Below the pieces are notes generated by a model, which had not been told where the DNA came from, ran no database searches, and saw nothing but the letters and a program-made list of their open reading frames with translations. DNA of 64,000 nt from Paenibacillus tianmuensis (GTDB taxonomy: Bacteria > Bacillota > Bacilli > Paenibacillales > NBRC-103111), in assembly GCF_900100345.1 (NCBI RefSeq), contig NZ_FMTT01000005.1, positions 64,184 through 128,183 on the forward strand, read 5' to 3'. Made by a program: the position numbers and the translations under genes. Positions 46,043-55,396 of this stretch are shown here, piece after piece (positions within the stretch are counted from its first letter, which is position 1; the number at the start of each line of letters is the position of its first letter).

Positions 46043-46873
46043 GTGAAGGACGTGACCGTATTATGGAAAGGAATTCAGGTCACGCTTGCTTTATTTCTCA
46101 TCACAGGGCTACTTTTTGCCAGCGGTGTATTTGGCGTACTGCTTTACGCTAAACTAACGGGACAGACATGGTACCGGGACCCGGCCGTCGCCTACGCGGA
46201 GCAAGAAGCTGCCGCAGCTAAGGCAGCCGCAACCGCTGCACCGCCTGCGGCGAAGCCTGTCGAGCGGCCGAAGAGCGTATTGCTGGAAGCGCCGCATATT
46301 CGGCAGCGGCCCGAGCTTCCTTCCGGATGCGAGGTGACGAGTCTTGCGATGCTGCTGCAATTTTACGGCGTAAACAAATCCAAGATGGATTTGGTCCCCG
46401 AGATGAAAAAAGATCCGACGCCGATCCGTTATAATAAAAACGGCTCAATCGCTTATTGGGGCAACCCGAACACCGGATTCGTCGGGGAAGTGACGGGTGC
46501 TGCCAAAGGATTCGGGATCTATCATACCGCATTGTTCGAGCTGCTTAAGGACTATGTTCCGACGGCGAAAGATCTGACCAAGGAGCCGTTCTCGAAGCTT
46601 GAAGACCAATTGATTCAGGGGATTCCGTCCGTCGTTTGGACGACGATCGATTATAAGGTTCCGGACAAATGGGTCGTGTGGGATACGCCGATCGGTCCGA
46701 TCGAGACGACCTTTATGGAGCATGCGGTGCTGCTGGTTGGCTTTGACGAACAGTACGTATATGTCAACGACCCGCTTGCCGGTCAAAGCAACAAAAAAAT
46801 CGACAAAGAAGCGTTTATCGCAACATGGGATGCCATGGGACGCCAAGCGCTAAGCTATACGAAGGCGAAATAA
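46043..46873 (+). CDS. membrane-anchored C39-like peptidase
   Basis: 276 residues. N-terminal membrane segment (about residues 10-35), an Ala-rich linker, then a papain-like C39_2 domain: catalytic Cys in LPSGCEVTSLAMLLQFYG and His in MEHAVLLVGFD, followed by YVYVNDPLAG. Probably faces outside and acts on peptide or wall-associated substrates. The GTG at 46043 has a weak AAGG ribosome site close by. Confidence 0.83.
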   Translation: MKDVTVLWKGIQVTLALFLITGLLFASGVFGVLLYAKLTGQTWYRDPAVAYAEQEAAAAKAAATAAPPAAKPVERPKSVLLEAPHIRQRPELPSGCEVTSLAMLLQFYGVNKSKMDLVPEMKKDPTPIRYNKNGSIAYWGNPNTGFVGEVTGAAKGFGIYHTALFELLKDYVPTAKDLTKEPFSKLEDQLIQGIPSVVWTTIDYKVPDKWVVWDTPIGPIETTFMEHAVLLVGFDEQYVYVNDPLAGQSNKKIDKEAFIATWDAMGRQALSYTKAK

Positions 46874-46898
46874 TTCATGAAGCGAGGAGCGAAGCATC

Positions 46899-47327
46899 GT
46901 GGCTTTTGAAAATCCGCCCCGCGAACGAATCAAAGAACTATTGGCAGGAGCCGGCAACGTAGCGGTCGTCGGTCTGTCCGACAATCCCGATCGCATATCT
47001 TACATGGTTGCGGAGGCCATGCAAAAGAAAGGCTACCGCATTATTCCGGTCAATCCAACCGTAAGCGGAGCGATTTTGGGGGAAACTTGCTACGCTTCGC
47101 TCGTCGATATTCCCGAACCGGTCGATATCGTGAACGTCTTCCGCCGCAGCGAAACGGTCGTTCCCGTAGCCGAGGAAGCGGTGCGGATCGGGGCCAAGGT
47201 GTTCTGGCTACAGCAGGGCATCTTTAACGATGAAGCGGCGGATATTGCCCTCGCCGGCGGTCTTGAAGTGATCATGGACCGCTGCATCAAAGTAGAAGAT
47301 TCGATTTTGCTGCCCGGAGGGAAATAA
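46899..47327 (+). CDS. CoA-binding (Rossmann) protein, YccU type
   Basis: 142 residues, GTG start with GCGAGGAG upstream. CoA_binding family: NVAVVGLSDNPDRISYMVA, YRIIPVNPT, DIVNVFRRSE and VFWLQQGIFN. Biochemical role unknown across the family. It ends one base before thiE, with GGAGGG inside its 3' end. Confidence 0.88.
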   Translation: MAFENPPRERIKELLAGAGNVAVVGLSDNPDRISYMVAEAMQKKGYRIIPVNPTVSGAILGETCYASLVDIPEPVDIVNVFRRSETVVPVAEEAVRIGAKVFWLQQGIFNDEAADIALAGGLEVIMDRCIKVEDSILLPGGK

Positions 47328-47328
47328 T

Positions 47329-47973
47329 TTGTTCCAGCCAGACGTACGTCATTATTTATCGGTTTATTTGGTTATGGATCTTTCGGGCCACGAAGGGCGG
47401 TCGGCGCTTGATATTGCCCGGGCCGCACTGGACGGCGGCGTTACGATGATCCAACTTCGCGAAAAACAAGCGACTTTGTCCCGCGTCATCGAGAAGGGCA
47501 GAGCGCTGCGGGAGCTTTGTCGGGAATATGGCGTCCCGTTTCTGGTGAACGACCGGGTCGATGTGGCGCTTGCGCTGGACGCCGACGGCGTGCATGTCGG
47601 CCAAGACGATCTGCCCGGCTCGGAAGCCCGCAAGCTGCTTGGCGAGGATAAGATTATCGGCATCTCCTGCAGCACGATGGCTGAGGCGGAGTGGGCTATG
47701 GCTCAAGGCGCAGATTATTTGGGTGTGGGCGCCGTCTATTCCACCCTTACGAAAGGGGATGCCGGAGCGCCGATAGGCACCGGGTTGATTTCGGAGATCA
47801 AGCAGCGCTGGCCGCATATCAGCATGGTCGGGATCGGAGGCATTGACGTTTCCAATGCGACGCCCGTCATTCAGGCCGGCGCAGACGGAGTAGCCGTCGT
47901 ATCGGCCATCGTTCGGCAAAGCGATCCTTGCTTGGCCGCCCGGCAGTTAAAGCAGGAAGTTTGTCCCGAATAA
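47329..47973 (+). CDS. thiE: thiamine-phosphate synthase
   Basis: 214 residues, TTG start with GGAGGG seven bases upstream. TIM-barrel ThiE motifs: MIQLREKQ, FLVNDRVDVALALDADGVHVGQ, GADYLGVGAVYST, and GIGGID with the phosphate-binding AVVSAI. Joins the pyrimidine and thiazole moieties to make thiamine phosphate. No TPP riboswitch or other thi genes are adjacent. Confidence 0.94.
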   Translation: MFQPDVRHYLSVYLVMDLSGHEGRSALDIARAALDGGVTMIQLREKQATLSRVIEKGRALRELCREYGVPFLVNDRVDVALALDADGVHVGQDDLPGSEARKLLGEDKIIGISCSTMAEAEWAMAQGADYLGVGAVYSTLTKGDAGAPIGTGLISEIKQRWPHISMVGIGGIDVSNATPVIQAGADGVAVVSAIVRQSDPCLAARQLKQEVCPE

Positions 47974-48108
47974 TCCTAAAAAAAATAAGCGGCAAGTAAT
48001 AAAATAAATCCTCCTTGAAGACAATAAGAAAGGCTTCTGGAATGGAACGGAACAACGACCCAGCACCGGAAGACTTCCTATAATAAACTTCGAGGAGGAT
48101 TTTGTCGC

Positions 48109-48789
48109 ATGTACCAACAAGGCTACCAAAGCAGCTTTCACAACCCATCGGGTACGGCCGGTCTTGCAAGCTCCCAATACACGAAATACCAGCCGGTCGG
48201 TTATGTACAATCCCAATACAACCAGTCCTTGAATCCATCCGGAATCGGCCAGCAATACGGAGCGGGACAGCAGTATTCCCAATTCCAAAACCCGCAATCG
48301 TACCATATGGCTAACTACCGCGGCAGCCAACAAGGCCATGACGCTTATCTTCGTTCCGATTCCACGCAGCCGGCTCAAAGCCAATTCGGCATCGGCGCAG
48401 CCCAATACGGTGTATCTTCCTTCGGCGCCGCACAACAGTACTCGCAGTATCAAAGCCCGCAATCGTACCATACGGCGAACTACCGCGGGGACCAGCAAGG
48501 CCATGACGCTTACCTGCGTTCCGATTCCACGCAGCCGGCGCAAAGCCAATATGGCATCGGTGCAGCTCAATACGGCGCGGCAAGCTTTGCAGGCCAAGCC
48601 CAATTTAGCCAGCCTTATGGTATTTCCGGGCAATCGTATTCCCAATTCCAAAGCCCGCAATCGTACCATACGGCCCACTACCGCGGCAATCAACAAGGCC
48701 ATGACGCTTATCTTCGTTCCGACTCCAGCCAACCGGCTCAAAGCCAATTCGGCATCGGCGCAAGCGGCATGGGCTTTAGCAGATTCTAA
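48109..48789 (+). CDS. Gln/Tyr/Ser-rich protein with three tandem repeats
   Basis: 226 residues, ATG with GAGGAGG eleven bases upstream. Low complexity, rich in Q, Y, S and G, with no signal peptide, no Cys and no membrane segment. Three copies of a unit with core QSPQSYHTANYRGNQQGHDA and YLRSDSTQPAQSQFGIGA start at residues 56, 111 and 177. The family is not recognised. The prion-like composition and repeats could suit a spore coat or self-assembling structural protein, which is an inference only. A TATAAT box at 48079-48084 may be its -10. Confidence 0.8.
   Translation: MYQQGYQSSFHNPSGTAGLASSQYTKYQPVGYVQSQYNQSLNPSGIGQQYGAGQQYSQFQNPQSYHMANYRGSQQGHDAYLRSDSTQPAQSQFGIGAAQYGVSSFGAAQQYSQYQSPQSYHTANYRGDQQGHDAYLRSDSTQPAQSQYGIGAAQYGAASFAGQAQFSQPYGISGQSYSQFQSPQSYHTAHYRGNQQGHDAYLRSDSSQPAQSQFGIGASGMGFSRF
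48274..48762 (+). repeat. three tandem coding repeats
   Basis: Units at 48274-48411, 48439-48576 and 48637-48762. The block encoding NYRG..QQGHDAYLRSDS is nearly identical at base level in all three, so duplication is recent or homogenised. Confidence 0.85.
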
Positions 48790-48816
48790 TTTTAATCGGC
48801 AAGCAGCCTCGAACAG

Positions 48817-48848
48817 GCGGGCCCGAGCGGCCCGTCTTCTTTGCGTTT
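48817..48848 (+). terminator. terminator after the repeat-protein gene
   Basis: CGGGCC (48818-48823) and GGCCCG (48829-48834) stem followed by a T-rich tail to 48849. Confidence 0.55.
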
Positions 48849-48864
48849 TCCCTGAACTTACGGT

Positions 48865-48893
48865 TTGACAAAAAACGGTTATGAGCGTACCAT
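48865..48893 (+). promoter_or_regulatory. promoter of the PTS genes
   Basis: TTGACA (48865-48870), a 17-nt spacer, TACCAT (48888-48893), 30 nt before the IICBA start. Confidence 0.6.
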
Positions 48894-48922
48894 CGTTAGT
48901 ATGAAAGGGGGAACGGACCGAT

Positions 48923-50827
48923 TTGAATTGGATGGGAAACTTGCAGCAGCTTGGCCGGTCGCTCATGCTGCCGACCATCACCCTTCCCGTTGCCGCTATC
49001 TTGCTGCGCCTGGGTACCTTGCCTTGGGATCAGATTCATATGCCCCGCGTCGGGGAAATTTTATTGCTATGCGGCACAACGATCTTTACGTATTTGCCGC
49101 TTATTTTTGCGGTTGGCGTCGCTCTCGGGTTGACGGAAAGCGCAGGAATCGCAGGCATGTCGGCGCTTATCGGGCATTACATGTTCAGCGAAGCGACGCA
49201 GCGTTACCTCGGCGATTCGTTTCAGCTCGGCGTTCCCGGTGGCATCCTGATCGGTTTGCTGGCCGCCGTCATTTATCATAGGGTAAAGCATATTCAGCTT
49301 CCCGAATCGATTCAATTTTTCGGCGGTCCCCGCCTGGTGCCGCTGCTGATGGGGCTTGCCATCTTTTTATTGATTTTACTGATGATCCAATTCGGCCCTG
49401 CGCTCGAAACCGGGATGGAGAAGCTCACGAATTTTATATTGGGGCTCGGCGGCTTCGGCGCATTTTTATACGGCATCATTCACCGACTCCTGGTCCCATC
49501 CGGACTGCATCACGTGTTTAACAACTTTTTTTGGTTTCAGCTCGGCGCGTACAACGATGCGCAAGGACAACCGGTATTCGGCGACTTGCCACGTTACTTC
49601 GCCGGAGACCCGACGGCGGGACTGTATATGGCCGGCTTGTATCCGATCATGATGTTCGCGCTGCCCGCCATTGCCTTGGCGATTATTCAGGAAGCGCGCG
49701 AGGATTTAAAGCCGAAAATTCGCACGACGTTCCTGACGGCGGCTTTTGCCTGCTTCTTGACCGGGGTGACCGAGCCGATTGAGTTTGCGTTTTTGTTCGT
49801 GGCGCCATATTTGTTTTTCGTTCATGCCATTCTTTCGGGATTGGCGATGTGGATCGCTTACATGCTCGACATTCACCACGGCTTCTCCTACTCGGCGGGA
49901 GCGATCGATTATTTGATCAATCTGCATTTGTCGACCCGCGGCCTGCTGCTGATTCCGATCGGGCTTGCTTACGGCTTCGTCTACTATGTGATGTTCCGCT
50001 GGGCGATCCGCCGCTTCCGCATCCCGACGCCCGGCCGCGAGGAGGGTTCGCAGCTCGAAGAATGGGCCGGGGACATTCCGTATCGTTCGCCATTGATTTT
50101 GCAGGCGCTTGGCGGCAAGGAAAACATCAACAACATCGAAGCGTGTATTACCCGCCTGCGGCTCACGCTAGTCAACGACCGGCAGATGGATGTGTCGGCG
50201 CTGCGGCTGCTCGGCGCGGCCGGCGTCATCCGTTTGGGCGGCGGCAACGTTCAGGTTGTGTTCGGAACGTATTCGGAATTGATCCGCGAAGAGATGATCA
50301 AGTCGATGCGCAAAGATATTCAGCAGGTGCTGTTCAGCTCGCCTATGCAGGGACGGATGATTCCGCTGGAGGAAGTGCCGGACAAAATTTTTGCCGGCAA
50401 GCTGGTGGGCAACGGCGTCGCCTTTTTCCCCGATAAAGGGGAGCTGGTGTCGCCGGTAACGGGTAAAATCATTCACGTGTATCCGACGCTTCACGCCCTC
50501 GGGATCGAAACGGAGCAGGGACTTCAAGTGCTCCTCCATATCGGAATCGATACGGCCGGCCTGCAGGGCAAATATTTTACCGCCTACGTGAAAGAAGGAG
50601 ACCTGGTCGAACCCGGCCAGCTGCTCGTCAAGTTCAATCTGCAGAAGGTGAAGAAAAACTGCAAGTCGCTCGCGACGCCTATGCTCATCACGAACGTCGA
50701 TATGGTGAGATCATGGAGCTTCGCGCCGTATAAAGCCGTGAAGAAAGGACAGGCGTCGGTCATGTCCGTCATGCTGAAAAATACCGCTACAACAGGAGTT
50801 ACAGGGGGAGGGAACGCTTATGGTTGA
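48923..50827 (+). CDS. PTS EIICBA, glucose/N-acetylglucosamine family
   Basis: 634 residues, TTG start with AAAGGGGG upstream; an ATG three codons later is an alternative. EIIC membrane domain about 1-375 (GLTEPIEFAF-like sequence GVTEPIEFAF is the family motif). EIIB about 395-470 with phospho-Cys in NIEACITRLRL. EIIA about 490-625 with phospho-His in VLLHIGID. Transports and phosphorylates an (amino)sugar. The sequence is closest in layout to NagP/GlcNAc IICBA proteins, but the sugar cannot be fixed from sequence. It overlaps the enzyme I gene by 8 nt; no HPr gene is nearby. Confidence 0.9.
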   Translation: MNWMGNLQQLGRSLMLPTITLPVAAILLRLGTLPWDQIHMPRVGEILLLCGTTIFTYLPLIFAVGVALGLTESAGIAGMSALIGHYMFSEATQRYLGDSFQLGVPGGILIGLLAAVIYHRVKHIQLPESIQFFGGPRLVPLLMGLAIFLLILLMIQFGPALETGMEKLTNFILGLGGFGAFLYGIIHRLLVPSGLHHVFNNFFWFQLGAYNDAQGQPVFGDLPRYFAGDPTAGLYMAGLYPIMMFALPAIALAIIQEAREDLKPKIRTTFLTAAFACFLTGVTEPIEFAFLFVAPYLFFVHAILSGLAMWIAYMLDIHHGFSYSAGAIDYLINLHLSTRGLLLIPIGLAYGFVYYVMFRWAIRRFRIPTPGREEGSQLEEWAGDIPYRSPLILQALGGKENINNIEACITRLRLTLVNDRQMDVSALRLLGAAGVIRLGGGNVQVVFGTYSELIREEMIKSMRKDIQQVLFSSPMQGRMIPLEEVPDKIFAGKLVGNGVAFFPDKGELVSPVTGKIIHVYPTLHALGIETEQGLQVLLHIGIDTAGLQGKYFTAYVKEGDLVEPGQLLVKFNLQKVKKNCKSLATPMLITNVDMVRSWSFAPYKAVKKGQASVMSVMLKNTATTGVTGGGNAYG

Positions 50828-52586
50828 GGGGATCGGAGCTTCGTCGGGGATTGCGATGGGAAAAGCTTTCGTTATTCCAACCTGGGAATGGGACTTTCCC
50901 GAGAAGCTGATCGACGTCACGGACTTGGCGTACGAATTCGAAAGGTTATATGACGGAATCCGCCATTCCAGGGATGAGATCGAACTGATCAAACAGGAAT
51001 TCGTCAGCGTGCTGGGCGAGGAGCAGACGCAAATTTTCGATGCGCATCTGGCCATCTTGGAAGACCCGATATTCATGAACGAAGTGCAGGGGATCATGCA
51101 GCGGCAGTACAAAGCGGCCGAGGTCGCCGTCAAAGAAGCGATCGACAAGTTCGTAGGCATGTTCGATCTGCTTGACGATGGCTATATGAAGGAGCGCGCG
51201 CTCGATATTAAAGACGTCGGCAACCGGCTGCTCAAGCATCTGCTGGGAGCGCTCGAAGAGACGCTGCCGCCCAAGGATCAGCCTTATATTCTCGTAGCCA
51301 AAGAGCTGATTCCGTCCCAAATGGTGCATCTGGACGTGAATCTGGCGTTAGGGCTGGTCACGATGCTGGGCGGCAAAACGTCGCATGTGGCGATCATGGC
51401 CCGCGCGATGAGCGTTCCGTACGTTCTTGGGCTTGAGGGCAAGCTGCAAACGCCGATTCAAAACGGCGACTATCTGATTATCGACGGCGACGAGGGCGTC
51501 GTCTATGTAAATCCGGCCGACGATGTGATCGAGAAGTACAAGGCGCGCAAGGAAACGTGGAAAGCTGTTCAGGAGCAGCTGCAAAAGCTGGCCTATTTGC
51601 CTACCCGGACGGAGGACGGAAGGCAGATGCATTTGGCGGCCAACATCAGCTCGGTGAAGGAGCTGGAGCTGGTCATGAAGAACGGCGCTTCCGGCGTCGG
51701 CTTGTTCCGGACGGAATTTTTGTACATGGACCGCAGCAGTTTCCCCGAAGAAGAGGAGCAGTTTGCCGTATACCGCGAGGTGGCCGAGCGGATGGACGGC
51801 AAGCCGGTTGTCATTCGGACGCTGGACGTCGGAGGGGATAAGCATCTCGATTACCTGGCCTTGCCGGAGGAAGAGAATCCGTCGCTCGGCTATCGCGCGA
51901 TCCGGATCATGCTGGACCGGACCGACTTGTTCAAAACGCAGCTTCGCGCTATACTGCGGGCCAGTCATTACGGCAGCGTGAAAATCATGTACCCGATGAT
52001 TTCCTCGCTAGACGAGCTGCGCCGAGCCAATGAGGTGCTGGAGGACGCGAAACAGGAGCTTGCCGCGGAAGGTACCCCGTTCCGCTCCGACATTGAGGTC
52101 GGCATTATGATCGAGCTTCCGGCGGCGGTCATGATCTCCGATCTGCTGGCGCAAAAGGTCGACTTTTTCAGCATCGGAACGAACGATCTGGTCCAATACG
52201 TGCTGGCTGTCGACCGGATGAACGAGACGGTGGCGCATTTGTACGACCCGTTTCATCCGTCGGTGCTCCGCATGCTGAAGATTACGGCGGATCATGCCCA
52301 CAAGCACGGGACGCATATCAGCGTGTGCGGCGAGCTGGCAGGGGATGTCCGCGCTTTGCCGATTTGGATTGCGCTCGGCATTACCGACCTGAGCATGTCG
52401 GTGCAATCGATATTGAAGGTAAAAAACAGCCTGCTCCAAAGCAGACACAGTGACGGCGAGAAGATTTGGGAGGAGTTGGCCGGCTGTGCCAGCAGCGCCG
52501 AAGTGATGACCATCCTTGCCAAATATTTGGAAACGGATATCACCGATCAGTCGGGCCGCACGCGACCCGCTTGCGGTTTCTCTTAA
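50820..52586 (+). CDS. ptsI: PTS enzyme I (phosphoenolpyruvate-protein phosphotransferase)
   Basis: 588 residues, ATG inside the end of the EIICBA gene. Starts MVEGIGASSGIAMGKAF. Phospho-His in GGKTSHVAIMAR. PEP-binding barrel with GLFRTEFLYMDR, GYRAIRIMLDR and IGTNDLVQYVLAVDR, and active-site Cys in CGELAGD. Transfers phosphate from PEP to HPr. Unusual in being coupled to a sugar-specific EII rather than to ptsH. Confidence 0.94.
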   Translation: MVEGIGASSGIAMGKAFVIPTWEWDFPEKLIDVTDLAYEFERLYDGIRHSRDEIELIKQEFVSVLGEEQTQIFDAHLAILEDPIFMNEVQGIMQRQYKAAEVAVKEAIDKFVGMFDLLDDGYMKERALDIKDVGNRLLKHLLGALEETLPPKDQPYILVAKELIPSQMVHLDVNLALGLVTMLGGKTSHVAIMARAMSVPYVLGLEGKLQTPIQNGDYLIIDGDEGVVYVNPADDVIEKYKARKETWKAVQEQLQKLAYLPTRTEDGRQMHLAANISSVKELELVMKNGASGVGLFRTEFLYMDRSSFPEEEEQFAVYREVAERMDGKPVVIRTLDVGGDKHLDYLALPEEENPSLGYRAIRIMLDRTDLFKTQLRAILRASHYGSVKIMYPMISSLDELRRANEVLEDAKQELAAEGTPFRSDIEVGIMIELPAAVMISDLLAQKVDFFSIGTNDLVQYVLAVDRMNETVAHLYDPFHPSVLRMLKITADHAHKHGTHISVCGELAGDVRALPIWIALGITDLSMSVQSILKVKNSLLQSRHSDGEKIWEELAGCASSAEVMTILAKYLETDITDQSGRTRPACGFS

Positions 52587-52631
52587 GCGCTGTTTATTTT
52601 ATGATATGAACCATAGTTGGGAGAGAATAGG

Positions 52632-53165
52632 ATGAATCTTTCGGGACATCGAGTGCTTGCGTTTGTCGACGAAGAGTTTGAAGATTTGGAGATGTGGTAC
52701 CCGGTGCTGCGGCTGCGGGAATCCGGGCTTGACGTACATTTGGCCGGCCCTAAGGCGGGTACCGTCTATCACGGAAAATACGGCGTTCCTCTGACGACCG
52801 AATATGCCTTGGACGAAGTGAAGTCCGAAGACTATATCGGTCTTTACGTGCCGGGCGGCTGGGCGCCGGACAAACTGCGCCGCTATGCTTCGGTGCTGCG
52901 TCTGACCCGTGAATTTCACGAAGCGGAAAAACCGATTGCACACATTTGTCATGCCGGCTGGGTACTCGTATCGGCGAAAATATGTCAGGGCTACACCATG
53001 ACTTCCACACCCGGCATTAAGGACGATCTTGAAAATGCGGGCGCGATTTGGGTCGATCAGGAAGTGGTCGTCGACCGGCACATAGTGTCCGGACGCAGAC
53101 CTCCGGATCTTCCGGCGTTTACCAAAGCGTTCGTAGACCGTTTGGCGCAATATGCGGCTAACTAA
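52632..53165 (+). CDS. DJ-1/PfpI family protein
   Basis: 177 residues from the ATG at 52632, with GGGAGAG upstream. Class I glutamine-amidotransferase-like fold with the PfpI nucleophile elbow ICHAGW (Cys) and YVPGGWAPDKLR. The family includes YraA/PfpI-type stress proteins described as proteases or deglycases. Likely cytoplasmic protein or metabolite repair. Confidence 0.88.
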   Translation: MNLSGHRVLAFVDEEFEDLEMWYPVLRLRESGLDVHLAGPKAGTVYHGKYGVPLTTEYALDEVKSEDYIGLYVPGGWAPDKLRRYASVLRLTREFHEAEKPIAHICHAGWVLVSAKICQGYTMTSTPGIKDDLENAGAIWVDQEVVVDRHIVSGRRPPDLPAFTKAFVDRLAQYAAN

Positions 53166-53192
53166 AGTTTGTGCAAACAAGGAGCATATGGG

Positions 53193-53603
53193 ATGAACAT
53201 GATCGTCAGGTGGCTGCCTTCCGTCCTGTGGATGGCGGTCATTTTTTATTCGTCCTCGCGAACCGGCGACGATCTTGGGGGATGGCTGTCTGAAATCCGC
53301 CGGATTATCCCTGCGATGGAAGGGTTCGATTGGGGCCATTTCGTTTCGTACTTTATATTGGCTTGGACTTATTTATGGGCACTCCGTCCCAAGCGGCTGA
53401 CCTTCCTGCCGAAGCTTACGGTCGTGCTGCTGTGCGTGCTTTACGGGGTGACAGACGAGTTTCACCAATCGTTCGTACCCGGGCGCACGCCGGATGTTAT
53501 GGACTTGCGCAACGATGCGATTGGAGCTGCCTTGGCGATGCTTACACTGTCGCTGCCTTTTGTCCGACGCGCTTATGAGCGCCTGTGTGCTAAATATTAC
53601 TAA
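53193..53603 (+). CDS. VanZ-like membrane protein
   Basis: 136 residues from MNMIVRWLPSVLWMAVIF (53193), eight bases after CAAGGAG; an earlier in-frame start lacks a ribosome site. About four membrane helices and the VanZ signature DEFHQSFVPGRTPDVMDLRND. The physiological role of these proteins outside glycopeptide-resistance clusters is unknown; no van genes are near. Confidence 0.87.
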   Translation: MNMIVRWLPSVLWMAVIFYSSSRTGDDLGGWLSEIRRIIPAMEGFDWGHFVSYFILAWTYLWALRPKRLTFLPKLTVVLLCVLYGVTDEFHQSFVPGRTPDVMDLRNDAIGAALAMLTLSLPFVRRAYERLCAKYY

Positions 53604-53770
53604 CCCCGCAGTGGCAGGAGTTTGTTCGCCAAGGTAGAATATTTGTACATAAGCAGGATAAACGAATGCGCCGTCCCAGATGACGGCTGCGCGTTTGTCG
53701 GGAACCTTCAGATATCATGGATTCTGATCGTTTTAGAAAGGTTTGGCGTTGCTGCCAAAAGGAGTGGTAG

Positions 53771-54190
53771 TTGTTGCATAAGCCGTGCAAGTGCGGAAAG
53801 GCTATGAGCATTCGTCTTCGTACCGTCATTTATCAGAACAAAGTCGAGATCGGGAACGTCCCGATTTTCTCGTGCGACACCTGCAACCGCAGCGAGGTGT
53901 TTGCGGAAGTGAAACCGGAATTGACCGGATTCATCAGCAAGATTGGCAGCAAACCGGAGAAGCAATCGCTTCAGTTTGACGATGTATGCGAAATCGCTCA
54001 TTTGATGGTCAAAGTAACGGAGAAAAAAAGGGCAGCCGACCCTGTAGAGACAATCATCCAAGAAAGAATCAACGAACTGCTTGATCTGCTGCTGTTGGCC
54101 CAGTCGCTCGACGATGAAGTATGGATTGACGACGTCCGTAAAAGACTGTCGCAAATCGCCAAGCATTCGGTAACGGTACACGATTTTTGA
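53771..54190 (+). CDS. zinc-ribbon protein (YgiT-like), function unknown
   Basis: 139 residues, TTG start (tandem TTG at 53771 and 53774) after AAAAGGAG. CKCG near the N-terminus and CDTC near residue 35 form a likely zinc ribbon. The rest is helical and charged. No antitoxin helix-turn-helix is visible, so the YgiT resemblance is limited to the ribbon. Followed by a clear terminator. Confidence 0.7.
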   Translation: MLHKPCKCGKAMSIRLRTVIYQNKVEIGNVPIFSCDTCNRSEVFAEVKPELTGFISKIGSKPEKQSLQFDDVCEIAHLMVKVTEKKRAADPVETIIQERINELLDLLLLAQSLDDEVWIDDVRKRLSQIAKHSVTVHDF

Positions 54191-54219
54191 AAGCCGCTGC
54201 TCCGCAGTTGGCTTTTTTT
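54191..54219 (+). terminator. terminator after the zinc-ribbon gene
   Basis: AAGCC-CTGC / GCAG-GGCTT stem with T7 at 54213-54219. Confidence 0.85.
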
Positions 54220-54261
54220 GTGTCTTTTTGATACTATATTCATAGGACTATGACCAATTCG

Positions 54262-54290
54262 TTGCGAAAACAAGCATTTTGTCGTATGAT
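54262..54290 (+). promoter_or_regulatory. ccpA promoter
   Basis: TTGCGA (54262-54267), a 17-nt spacer, TATGAT (54285-54290), 55 nt before the chosen start. Confidence 0.6.
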
Positions 54291-54344
54291 AAGGCTAAAT
54301 GACATGATCGCATTATACTTTTTAAAACAATGGAGAGAATGGCC

Positions 54345-55358
54345 GTGACTGTGACAATTTATGATGTAGCCAGAGAAGCAGGCGTTTCCATGGCGACCGT
54401 TTCCAGGGTTGTCAACAATAACCCTAACGTGAAGCCGCAAACGCGCAAGAAGGTGTTTGAGGCGATCGAGCGTTTAGGCTATCGTCCCAATGCCGTGGCA
54501 AGAGGCTTAGCCAGCAAGAAAACGACAACGGTCGGCGTGGTCATTCCCGATATTTCCAACTCGATCTTTTCCGAGGTCGCACGCGGCATCGAAGATATCG
54601 CGAATATGTACCACTACAATATTATTTTATCCAATGCGGACAAGAAGAAGGAAAAAGAAATCCGCGTGATTAACACCTTGCTGGAGAAGCAAGTGGACGG
54701 ACTGCTCTTCATGGGCGGGGCGATTACCGAGGAACACATTCAGGCGTTCAATACGTCTTCTGTACCGGTGGTGCTGTGTGCGACGGCGGATGAACAGCGG
54801 ACGATTCCTTCGGTCGATATCGACCATGAGAAGGCAGCGTTCGACGCCGTGAACGTGCTGCTGGAAAACGGACACCGCGATATCGCCATGATTTCCGGCA
54901 CTTTGCAGGACCCGGCCAACGGTTTCGCCCGTTACCAAGGATACAAGAAAGCGCTCGAAGCCGCGAACATTCCGCTGCGCGAAGAGCTGGTCCGCATCGG
55001 GAATTACCGCTATGAATCGGGCCTTGAAGTGACGAAGTACTTTCTGGAGCTGGACAACCGTCCTACGGCGATCTTTGCGGCAACGGACGAGATGGCGATC
55101 GGAGCGATTCACACGCTGCAGGATAGCGGCTTGAAGGTTCCGGAAGACATGTCTGTCATCAGCGTGGACAACATTCGGATGGCTTCGATGGTTCGTCCGC
55201 TGCTGACAACGGTTGCTCAACCGATGTACGACATCGGTGCCGTGGCGATGCGGCTGCTGACCAAGCTGATGAATAAAGAAACGAAGGATGCTTCGGAGCT
55301 GTCGCAGGTTATTTTGCCGCATGAAGTGCTTTATAGAAATTCGGTGGCTCATCGCTAA
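54345..55358 (+). CDS. ccpA: catabolite control protein A
   Basis: 337 residues. The GTG at 54345 is chosen because GGAGAG lies seven bases upstream and the product then starts [20 protein letters not shown], as in known CcpA proteins; ATGs at 54330 and 54339 overlap the ribosome site. LacI helix-turn-helix with [19 protein letters not shown], hinge [12 protein letters not shown], and an effector domain with the HPr-Ser46-P interface family pattern. Global carbon regulator binding cre sites; a cre-like site occurs here at 59584. Confidence 0.93.
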   Translation: MTVTIYDVAREAGVSMATVSRVVNNNPNVKPQTRKKVFEAIERLGYRPNAVARGLASKKTTTVGVVIPDISNSIFSEVARGIEDIANMYHYNIILSNADKKKEKEIRVINTLLEKQVDGLLFMGGAITEEHIQAFNTSSVPVVLCATADEQRTIPSVDIDHEKAAFDAVNVLLENGHRDIAMISGTLQDPANGFARYQGYKKALEAANIPLREELVRIGNYRYESGLEVTKYFLELDNRPTAIFAATDEMAIGAIHTLQDSGLKVPEDMSVISVDNIRMASMVRPLLTTVAQPMYDIGAVAMRLLTKLMNKETKDASELSQVILPHEVLYRNSVAHR

Positions 55359-55377
55359 TATGAGCCACTTTCTTTTG
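55344..55377 (+). terminator. ccpA terminator
   Basis: GTGGCTCAT (55344-55352) and ATGAGCCAC (55360-55368) perfect stem followed by TTTCTTTTG. The ccpA stop codon lies in the loop. Confidence 0.8.
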
Positions 55378-55396
55378 TAAAAAGGGGGATTCTGGA

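Noticed and set aside
47947-48981. 344-codon open frame antisense to thiE and the repeat-protein gene
   Set aside because: Its repeats are only the complement of the plus-strand repeats, and the plus-strand gene has a proper ribosome site and terminator.
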